From: Comamonadaceae bacterium PBBC2
Lineage (GTDB): Bacteria > Pseudomonadota > Gammaproteobacteria > Burkholderiales > Burkholderiaceae_C
Assembly: GCA_002255935.1 (NCBI GenBank)
Contig: NKIO01000006.1
Coordinates: forward strand, 27,197 to 91,196
Length of the DNA: 64,000 bases
Direction: 5' to 3'
Shown: piece by piece, positions 20,501 to 32,500 of the stretch
Layout of the letters: every line of letters begins with the position of its first letter
How positions within the stretch are numbered: position 1 is the stretch's first letter
The notes under the pieces: model-generated
What the model was told of the DNA's origin: nothing
What the model saw: only the letters and a program-made list of their open reading frames with translations
The model's database searches: none
Program-made: the position numbers and the translations under genes

Positions 20501-23500
20501 CCCTTGTCTGACACAGTCATAGATGGCAACGCATTGGATGCGCAGTTGGACTATTTGCCTGGCAATGTGCGTGGGGTCAGCGGTGATCGCGAATTCGTCT
20601 ACAGCCACATAGATTTGAACGACTATGTTGGCCAGACCGTCAACTTGCTTTCGCAAGGCCGAGATGGATTGAACGTTGTGCTGGTGCTTAAAAATGCAGC
20701 TGGCGAGGTACTGGGCGCAGACAACGGTAGCGCAGGCCAATTCACTCAAGGACAATTTGAGACTGGCCTCCTCAATGTCACAGTCAATGTTGGCGACTAC
20801 ATTGAGCTTACATATGATGCCGAATTGAATGGCTGCTGTGGTTCCGATTACCACTTCAACGCCCCCTTGATGCTGGGTGTTCAGGACACTGAAACTGGCC
20901 ACATCGCGAGGATCGATGTGCCATGGCATTTCAGTGAAGTGCCCACGCTGACCGCCAAAGCCGGTCAAATCAGCAACCACATCGTGGACGGTGCTGGCGA
21001 TTTGGTCATCACCCACGTAGCGGTCAACCTAGCTGGCCAGTTGGCCGATGACCAACTCAGCGATGGTGGAGACTATGCATCGATCAGCTTGACCCAAGTG
21101 AGCCTGAATGGCCATGTGGCCATTCGAATCGATTCGACCAACAGCGCAGAAAGTGTGCTGAACGACAGCACCGATTTGGCCCCTGTAGACGAGATTCAGA
21201 TCATCGGTTCGAACACGCTGTACGCCGATGCCGGAACCTTGGACGGCAAGCTGGTCACGGGCAACACCGCACACGTGGTGGTCTCGGGCGATGCAAATGC
21301 GGATTTGAACAATGTGGATACCGGTTCGCTGGACATGACTGCCGCACAGGGTGTGATCACCTTCTCGAACGTCGAGTCAGCCCAAACGGTCATCATGCGT
21401 GAGGATCAAGCCGACGCGCGGACCATTCGTGTGGAAGCGGGCGGCCGCTTGCAAATTGAGGACTGGACCGTCACAACCGACTTGTCCGAGGTCACTCGTG
21501 ATGTCGACGGGTCCGGCTTGGGCATTACCAATGCTTATGGCACCACCTACGTGAAACACGGTGAGACCACCGTCTTGAACTACTACAACGGTAACATGGG
21601 CACGGGCCTTTATGAAAACGTCATGGTGCACTTCGATGGCAGCATTGAGATCACTGAACTGACATCGACATCGACGGTGACCTTGTATGGCTCATCGGAT
21701 GATGGACTGGCCGTTTTCATCGACGGCCAAGAAGTGATCATGGACTGGACTGGCCATGGAAATGAACGTTGGAACAGCACTGGGGTATTCGAAATGTCCC
21801 CAGGACCGCACAATATCGAAATTTGGTATTTCCAAGGTGATGGTGGCCATAACTTGGGCTTGTTCTACCAAGTAGCCGATGGTGACATCAAGTCGTTCAC
21901 GCAAGGTAATTCTTCGCCCCAGGATGGTTTTGACAACACGTATTCAGTCTTCTCTGGCCAATACGATGTTTTCAGCTTCAACCCCGGCCTGATCAATATC
22001 GAAGAGGTGCAACCATGGTTGCATCCCGAAATTTTCAGCACCACCGCAAGCGCTGAGGTGATCGGTCACATCACCAGCGACAGTCTGCCTGAGGGTGAGG
22101 ACGTGCTGGATATGATGGATGAAACCTTGTCGCCTAACTTGACGGGCTTCTCGATCGATCAAAACCTGACACTGACACTGAAAGCTGAGCAAGCCACGGG
22201 TCTGAAGATCACAGGTGAAGACGCAACGGGTGACCTCGATGTGGGTGGCTCGGTGGTCATCAACAACCTCGATGGCACAGACAGTGATGAAGATGGTCAA
22301 GCCGATGCCGTGTACGACTTCAGCAGCATCCATGCTGGCGAAGCAGGTTCGGTGCTGGTGAACATCACGACCTCTGAGACCCTCAATGCACAGACCAACC
22401 TCGGCGAAGCCCAGGTCAATGTGGCCGAAAGCGTGACGCTGACGGTGACAGCAGGCCAAGCCAGCGGTGTTGGCTTCAGCGGATTGGGCGCTTTGGTGTT
22501 GACCCAAATGGATGCGGAAGCCAACTTGCAATCGGTCGACAATGAAAACTTGTCCGTGATCGTTCAAGTAGCAGCCGATGAATCTTTGGATGCAAAAACC
22601 TTCACAAACCTTGGCCCTGTGACGGCGTATGAAATCCTTGATGAAACGGTTGAAACGGATTCTCAATACACCAACGCAGATGGATGGTTTGTCCAGCGTG
22701 TGGACTTCGGAAGTGACACCATCGGACACAGCGTGAATATCTCACTCGACTCCGAGAAAAATCTTCATTCCTATTTGAGTCTGCGCAACATTGCTGGTGA
22801 ATTGGTGCGTGAAGTCTTGTTCGATGACTATCAGTACGACCCCGAATTCACCGATGTCGAAATTCAAGAAGGCGATTACCTGGAGTTTGGCTACTTCTCT
22901 AAACATGGCAATTCGCAAGACAGTCTGAACTTGACGGTCACAGACGCCACGGATCCATCCACGGTGTATATCGAAACCACGGAATACGTACTGGGCCAAA
23001 CAGGCTCTCTGACGCTGCTTAGCGATCAAGTTTCCGGCAAAGATGTCACTGGCTTTGGCGTGCTCACAATTGAACAATTCCAAGCCAACACCGACTTGTC
23101 GAAAATTGATTCTGATCTGGACCCGTGGGAGGTGTGGGGCTCTGGCGTCACGGTCATCGCAAAAATTGACGCTGAAGCTGATGTTGTTTTTGATTCGGAA
23201 AACAGAACGGCTTGGATCGTTGATCGATTCGAGGTGGCTGGTAGTCTGACTTTGGATGCTTCACAAGCCTGGGCCACCGTTATCGACGGCAGTGGCAGTG
23301 TCCTCGTGACACATCTTGAAGAAGAAGCTGGTACAGATTTGAGCTGGATCACCACTGCCGAGGTTCAAGCACGCGTTTCGGGTGATGTGACATTCACAGG
23401 TCAGCTGGGCTCAGCGTCAGTTCTGGTGGACGGTGGCGCCACGCTCACATTGGATGATGCACGCGCTGATGGTGTCACCATGAGTGGCGAAGGTTCTGTG

Positions 23501-26500
23501 ACCGTGGTGGTTCTGGGCGATGACGGCGAAGGTCATCTCAATGCTGACTTGAGCCAAATTGCCGTGACGGGACCCTTGACCTTGCACCTGAGCAGCACCG
23601 TGAACTTGGCGCAGGACAGTGCCAATTTGGAGGGCGTCAACAACATCGTGATGGGTGTTGTGAAGGATTTGGACCGTGCCCATGCGATGAGCTTACAAGG
23701 CATCAGCGTTTCGCTTGCTGACGACACCATTGAAAATCAAGAGAGCGAGTCAATTGCCCAATTGCTCGACGGTAATGACAGCACGAAGTTCTATACAGAC
23801 ACCTCGCAAAATGCAGCTTTTGTGATTGACATGGGGGCCGAAAAGGTTGTGCATGCACTGTCCTTGACAACCGCCGACGACCACGCTGAGCGCGACCCAG
23901 CGCACGTGACTGTGCTGGGTTCGAACGATGGTGAAACATTTGTGGAAATCGCATCGTTTGACACGGCGTTGCCTGAAGAACGACAGACTGAGTCTGGCAC
24001 TTTTGCCTTTGATAATTCAACAGGCTACCGGTATTACAAGTTTGTCTTTAACGAGACGAATGCCACCTTGACACAAGAGATTGGCGCCGGAACACAAATC
24101 GCTGACATCCATTTGTTCACACAACCATCGACGCTGACCATTTCGGCCAGTGACGCTGATTTGCTGAACATCACTGAAATCGCCGAAGGCTCGGTGGTGA
24201 TAGTCACTGGCGATGCGGATGCCGATTTGCTCAGCATCGACGTCACCACACTGGACCTGCATCTGGCCACGGGCGATCTGAACTATGCACACGAGATCGG
24301 TGAAGGTAAAAACCTGCGGTTGACCCTTGCGCAAGCGCTGGCTGATCAGGCAGACTTCTCGGGCACGGGTACGCTGGTTGTCATGGACGATGCCATCACC
24401 AGTGACACCGACTTGACGGGTATCGCAGGCTCTGTGCATTTGAGCTTCCAAAGCGGTACTGAAACCACCAGCGTCATCTCTGTCGATGCGGGTCACACCC
24501 TCACACTCACGGCCGCGCAAGCCTCGGGTCAGCACATTTCTGGTGAAGGTACGGTGATCATCACCGGCCATCCAACGGCAGATGTGGATCTGAGCTTTAT
24601 CTCCGCTGATATCGACTTGTCCGGTCTGACCGGCTATGAAATTGTCGAGGGCGCTTTGACCTTTGACGGACATGCGATCACTTTGCCCGCCTTGGTGGCA
24701 GACCAATCGATCACCCTGGATGCGGACCAGTTGACAGGTCAGTTGACCTTGAACGGTGAAGCTGGAACCTTGTTGATCAAAGGTGACCTTGCAGAAGCAC
24801 AAGTCATCGACTTGACCCATGTGTCCTCTGATGTGACCGTGTCCACCACAGACCCTGTATTCGACGGCGAAACTCCGATCAGTGACGGTGTCGGCATCAA
24901 TGTCCCCAATGAAGCCGTGCTGATCTTGAAGCCAGTGCATGCAAACGGCCAAACCATCACAGGCGATGGCACAGTGTCCGTCAGCGGCGATGTCTCAGAG
25001 GGTGCAACGGTCGACTTGCGCGACATTTCTGCAACCCTGAATTTCTCGGATGATGGCGCAGATGCTCAATCCTCGATTCAAGTGGGTGTTGACGCGACCT
25101 TGAAGCTTTGGGCAACCCAAGCCGATGGTCAGATCATTGCCGGTGATCCAGCAGCCGTTCAGAATGTCTCGGAGACAGTCACTTTCGAAGACGTCGTGAT
25201 TGACAACCCCGATGGACAGCCAGTCCTGAATGGATTCCATGGGTTCAATTGGAACATTCCTGTGGACCAAGATGGTGGAACAGTCTTGAATGTGTTGAAT
25301 GGTGACACCTACGATGTCTCTGGCTCTGGCTATGAAATGGCTGCTCAAGATGCTGGTTCAGTGGTGGCATACAACAACTATGCCATGCAGCCGATCACCA
25401 TCACCCGCACAGATGGCGGTGATTTCAACTTCGTTGGCGTCCAATTGACAGCCGCATGGATGGATCTCACGGTCACATTGACAGGCTACAACAATGGCGT
25501 TTTGGTTGGCACGCGTGAAGTTACGCTGACCACGGCGACCGAAACCACATTGGATTTTGACTGGGGCGATATTGATCAGCTGGTCATCAGCAGTGATACA
25601 GATGCTGATAATCGTCATATCGTTATTGACGACTTCCGCTACACCACCAGTGTTACTGGCTCAGGATCTGTGGAAATCTTTGGTCTTGAAGAGGCACCGC
25701 ATGCCAATTTCGCGACCATCACCGACACGATTGTGAGCATCCATGTCGGCGACAACGCTCAAGTCGTCTTCGACGGCGATCTGGGGGATTCTGCACGCCA
25801 CCAAGTGCTTTTGGGTGACAGCGCAACGCTGACGCTGACGGCCAGCCAAGCCGATTCCCGAACCATCAGTGGTGACGACACCAACAACATCACCGTGACG
25901 TCGCTCGCCGATGACACCAACTTGGACGGCCTGAGCAGCGATGCCACTGTGGTGGCACAGATCGATGCCGTCATCGATGTCTCAAGCAATGGGCATTTGG
26001 GTCGCGTCGACACGTTCGAGTTTGTGGAAGCATTGGAGCCGCCATCATTGACACTGTCTGCAAGCCAGGCTGTGGCCAATGTCTTGCACATCAGCGGAGA
26101 TGGCACGACGGTGATCATCGGTGATGTCACAGTCGACAACGCAGTCATGGACCTGACGCATATCGCCACAACGCTCTCGTTCGCTGACAATGACGATGCG
26201 GAACCCAGCATCGCTTTGGCCGACGGCGTGACCTTGAAGGTCAATGCACAACAGGCAGATGGTCGAGTGATTTTCAATGCCGACGCCGCTTCGTCGACCG
26301 TTGAAATCTATGCACTGGAAAACAAGTCCGATGCCAATTTCAGTGGCATCTACACTGCGGCCAAGATTTATGTGTCGGCCGATGCAAGCAGCTTCACATT
26401 CAATGGCCAATTGGGCGATCCCGATAACCACGCGGTGTATCTGGGTGCCAACGCCGATGTGACGCTGTCTGCCACAGAAGCATCTGGGCGCGTCATGGAG

Positions 26501-29500
26501 GGCGATGACACCAACCAGTTGACCGTGACGTCAGTGGATGGAAACACCAACCTCGACGACGTGTCGACTGCATTGACTTTGACTGCAGGTATTTTCGGAA
26601 CAACCAATCTGGTGACCAACAGTCATTTGGCACATGTGGATGTTTACAGCTTGCTTCAGAGCGGCGAACCTGCTGAACTCACACTGAGTGCTTCGCAAAT
26701 CGATGGACGAACAGTTGACGGTCTGGGTAGCTTGATCGTCAAAGGCTTGGTGGCCAACGATCAACAGAAACTGAGTACCGACCTTTCCAATGTGAGCGTC
26801 GGCATCGATGTGACTGCAGAAGTATTGGGCAATTCTGACCTGACTGCAGACAGCGCCACGCTGACAAAAATTGACGCGATCACCATCGTCAAGGCCGCGT
26901 TGGACTTGTCAGGCGCGACTGTCACAGCTGTACCTTTAGAAATGGAAGATACAGCCGATCACGGTGAAGTGGCCCTGAACGTGCTGGACCATGATGTGGG
27001 CACCAAGTACTTCAGCGGTACGGGCACTGGCGCTGGCTTGGTGATCGAGATGTCGACAGCAACAGTTGTAAACGCATTGTCCATCACCACGGCCAACGAT
27101 GAGTTTGGCCGCAACCCAAGCACCTTCACCGTCAAAGGCTCCGTTGATGGCATTCAGTGGGTCACCATTGTTGCTGATCAAGCTGTAGAACTGGCCGATG
27201 CGCCATATGTCCAGTCGGATATTTACAGTTTCAGCAATGCCACGGCATACCTCTACTACGAGGTCACTTTCCCGACCACAGTTGGCGCCGATTCAACGCA
27301 GCTTTCTGAGTTGAATTTGTATGCCCCTGGGACCCCTAGTTTGACGATCAATGTGGACGACGCCAGCGGCAAAGAAATCACGGGTGACGCCACCGTCGTG
27401 GTGGTGGGTTCGACAAGCTCGTCGGTTGACCTGAGCCTGGTGAGTGCAACCACCTTGGACATTCACGCAGCAGACATCGCGGGCGACCTGACATTGCCAC
27501 AGAGCATTGCTCAGGACCACACCTGGATCTTGAACGCTGGACAAGCCGATGGGCGTGACATCGATGGCCTGGGCTCATTGCAGGTCAATGGCATCCAGAC
27601 AAACACCGATCTGTCGGGCGTGGTGCTGCCAGTTCAGGGCGGTACAAACGTCACTGACTTTACTGGTGCGTTTGCAGCTTCGACGTGGACCTACGATGAG
27701 CAGCACTTCACATTCTCGGACACAGATACTGACGGAGTTACCGATACGCTTGTCTTGACCAGCAGCTTTGATCCACACATGAATGAAAACAATGGCGGGT
27801 ATCCAGCAGCCATTATTAACAGTGCTGCCGTGCCTGCAAACGGAGAACTTTCTATTGATTTTAGTTTCGCGAGTTCATTGCTAACAAATGGCTACGATGT
27901 AGTTGGGCTTTATTTCAATGGTGGTGATAACCAACTGACGCTGCAGTTGAACAACGATGTCGTCGTTAATCTAGTCGGTAACCACGCGCATTGGGAAATG
28001 GCAGGTTATGTATTTGATGTCACCAACTGGTTGGTGGATGGGGACAATGTCACTGGTACAGTGGTTTTCCATGCTGTAACCGGCCAATCCGTTCAACTTT
28101 TCGCGTTTTCCAGTCAGATCGACTCGGCAATCACTTACACGAACTTTGCCTTCACACCAACGGCGCAATCGACCCCTGGGCTTGCCAACCTGGTGGGTGT
28201 GATCAACGAGCATTCCGATTTCGCAGACGCCAGCAATGTCTTCGACATCGTTGGCCACTCCAATCTCGAAAACATGACCGCTTATGTCATCGATGGCGGT
28301 TACACACTCAAGCTGAACTCGGCACAAGCCAATGGCTTGACCGTGACGGCTGGTGAGGGCGTTACCGAAGCTGAAGTGATGGTGGCCGATGATGTCGCAA
28401 CCGGCGCCTCTGTGAGCCTCACCAACATCACCAGCGCTGTGTCGATCAACTTTGGTATTGACGACGGGGTGGGCATTGACGTGGGTACCGGCGGTACACT
28501 GACCTTGCGCACCGACCAAGCTGACCAGCAATCGATCAGCGGCAACGGTACTGTGGCCATCGATGGCGACATCGCGGCTGAAATCACCGTGGATCTGCGC
28601 AATGTCACGACCGAAGTGACCTTCCAAACCACAGACAACAGCAACTCCATCCAAGTGAATGGAACACTGAAAGTTAACGCCGAAGCGATCAGCACGGCCG
28701 TGGTAACAGGCGAAGGCACTGTCGAGGTCTATGGTCTCGACTTGAACAGCACGGTTGACCTCAGCAGTGTCGGTTCGGAAGACCCAGACAACTTGACCGT
28801 GACGGCCATGATCACCGATCACACAGACCTGTCCGAAGAAGCCGCGGCGCACTTTGCTACGGTGGACAGCTACGTGGTCAGCGATGGCGTGACACTGACA
28901 CTGAATGCTGCTGAAGCCAATGGCGCAACAGTTACCGATGCACTGGACAGCGCAGGCGAACTGTATGTGGTGGGCTTGGTCAGCGGTGCGATTGGCGACG
29001 GCGGTACTGATTTGACCAACGTCACTGTCACCGGCACGATCACCGTCGAAGTCACGGGCGAATCGAACATCAGCGAAAACACGTCACTGTTGGTTGTTGA
29101 TACCTTCCACGTGGCTGACGGCGGTGTCTTGACCTTGACAGCCGAACAAGCCGATGGCAACACAGTGGTGGCCAATGGCGTGGATCGCACCGGCGCTGTG
29201 GTCATCACAGGCATTGAAGGCAAGCCCGATGCGCATCTGGATGGTATCGACTCGCCTGATATCACTTTGGCGGTGTCTGCCAACCTCGATCCGCTTTCAT
29301 TCACGGGTGAGTTGGGTGATGCCAAGGTCTCCATTGGCGAAAACACCTCCCTGACATTGAGCGCAGGTCAAGCGGATGGCCGTGTGGTTTTGGGTACAGG
29401 CTCTTTGGTGGTCGATGCGCTGCAGACCGGGACCAATTTGTCGAATGTGGAGATGGCCATTGCGTCGTTGACAGGGCGCATCACCGAAGCCAGCGATCTG

Positions 29501-32500
29501 ACGGATGGTGTCTTTGACATCACCTCCGCCGCTGATCTGGACCAGGTCACGGCTTATGCGATAGATGGCGCTTACACACTGAAAGTCGGCTCAGCCGTGG
29601 CAAGCGGCTTGACCGTTTACCAAACCGACCAGTCATCTGGTGGCGCCGTCTTTGTCAGCGACGATGTGGCAGCAGAGGCCACCATCGATCTAACGAGCAT
29701 TGAATCCAGCGTGACCGTGACCTTCGGTGCAGACGATGAAGCGGGTATCGATGTGGGCACCGATGGTCTTTTGATCATGCGTGCCGATCAGGCCACGGCG
29801 CAGACCGTCACTGGCGCCGGTGCGATGCGCGTAGTGGGCAATTTGGTCGAGACAGTCGATCTGTCCAAGGCCGCAGTCGGTGCTGTTCAGTTTGACTTGG
29901 ACAACAACAGTGAGTTGGACACTGGAATTACAGTGGCTGCTGGCCAAACACTCAAAATTGGTGGCAACCAGTTGGGCGCAACCACGGTCACTGTCGAGGG
30001 CAATTTGGATGTTTACCTTGGCACGGCCGACGCAGACTTCGATCTGGATGCCTTGGTCACTGCCACAGGCGAGGGGCTGGTCACGGTGCATGTCACCAGC
30101 AATTTGGACCTGTCGGGTAACACCCACTTCACTGAAATCACGCACTTTGTGGTGGATGCAGAAGTCACATTGACCTTGGATCCAGCATTGGCCAACGACG
30201 CCTATGTGTCCGGAGAGGGTACGGTTCACGTGACCGACCTGGGGGCTGACGCCGATGCGCTGACTGTGAATTTGGCTGATTTGACCGCGTCGTCAGTGAC
30301 CGCAACCTTTGCGGCCAACACAGGCGAGTTCACCGGTGATCTGGGCACAGCCGTGGTCACTGTGACTGCCGGTGCCGTGATGACCTTGAGCGCAGACAAA
30401 GCGAATGGTCACACGATCAACGGTGCTGTTGCAGAGTCCATCGCTGATGTCATTCACGACGGTGGATCCATTGTGATCACTGGTTTGGACGCTACACCAG
30501 TAGACCTGTCCTTGATCACTGCCGGTGCAGGGGTTGCCGGTGAACCTGGCATGCCAGCAGGCACTTTCACCACGACAGTGATTTCTTCGGTCACGATTGA
30601 TCCCACGACAGACCTTGGTACTTTGGCGATTTCCATCGATGACGGCATGACCTTCGGTCTGACCGCCGATCAAGCTGACTTGCGCGCAATCAGCGGTGTG
30701 GGCACTGCCGAAATCCACGGTGACATCACGGGCGACAACGCTGTGGTCGATCTGACCCACATTGAAGCCACGCTCAGCTTCTTGGACGAAGCTGAAGAAA
30801 CGGCAACGGTTGAGGTCGGTGCAGAGAACACCCTCGTATTGAACGCAAGCCAAGCTTCGGGTCAGTTGATCACGGGCACAGGCACGGTTCGAATCGCTGA
30901 CGATGTGACGGTGGGCATTGTCAATCTGAAGACCATCAGCGCCAACTTGGACTTCACTGACAACGGCTTGGATGTCGCAGACGGTGCGACCTTGCAGCTC
31001 ACCGCGGCTCAAGCGTCTGCCAAAACCATCACGGGCGCTGGCACGGTGGAAATCGTCGGGCTGGCTGCAGATACTGACCTGTCCAATGTCGGGGCCGCTA
31101 TTGCCGTGGCTGACTTGACAGGTGTGCTTGCTGAGCAACAGTGGTCCGTTGAAGGGGTTGGTGGTGCCGTGGCGTTTACTCAAACCACGCTCACACTTTC
31201 CTCGACTAACGATCAACCACAAGCTGTCATCACTCCTGGAGCTGGCACCTACCAGTTCCACTACGATTTCAGCTCAGATGCTTACACCAATGTGTATGTC
31301 ATGGTGAATGGCAATTACGGTTCAAGAACTGTGCTCAACAGTGGCGGAGCAATCTCTGGCGATGTTGAGTTGGTGCTCAATGACGGAGATAGCGTGACCT
31401 TCGTGGTATTTACAGGCGGCACGGCCGAACTCAGCGTGAGTTCTATGCTCTTTACGCCAAGCGGTGGCGGTGATGCACATGTGAGTGTTTCTGTGACCGA
31501 TTCCGTTGATGTGAGTGGCAACACTATGTTGGACTCTGTCGATCAATACACGGTTACAGATCAAACGACATTGACACTCAATGCCTCAGAGGCTTCTGGT
31601 CGCACGATTGATGGTCCAGGCACCGCTGTAATTGTGGGCAATGTGTCATCAGGCACTGTTGACTTGACAGGTGTCAGTGCTAATTTGGAATTCTTTGAGG
31701 GCGACATCACTGTTTCCGATAACGCGATCCTGAAAGTTACGGTCAATCAGTTGGGCTCAACCTTGGTCAGTGGCGATGGCACTCTGGAAATTGTTGGTGA
31801 TCTCGCCGATGCCACAACGATGGATCTGCAAGCAGACACCGTCGCAGACATTGGGTTCGGGGACGAAGGCATTGACATCACAGGCGCAACGCTCAAGATG
31901 ACAGCCACGCAAATCCAGGGGCAGGACATTCATGGCGCCGGTACCCTGGTCGTCGGTGGCAATGTGCCTGGGAACCGCTGGACGATGGACTTGACGACGG
32001 TCAGCACCGACACCGCGATTGATTTTGCAGACAGCTCGGATGATGCTTTCGGCATCACGATTGGCGCAAACAGTGTGCTGGCAATCAATGCCGCGCATCT
32101 GAGCGGCAAGTTTGTTTCCGGTCCAGGTACCATTCAAATCTACGGCACATTGACTGATGCCATTGATCTTTCGCACGTTGATACAGCGGTCAGCATTGAC
32201 CTGACTCAATTGGATGCCTTGGACTCTTTGCCGGACCTGCCTGGACTGGCCAGCGGACAAGAGTTGGTGCTGACGACTTCGCAAGCCGCTGGTTTGACCA
32301 TTGACCAGCCCGATGCGACGGTCAGGATCACAAACGTGTCGGATGCGCTGGATGGGGATGGCAACTTGAACGTCGACCTCTCTCACATCACTGCAGACAC
32401 CGTCACGTTGGATGTGGACGTACCAAGTTGGGATACACCTGTGACTGTGACCGGTGAATTGGGTTCGACCCAAGTGACTGTCGAGGGTTACGCTCAGTTG

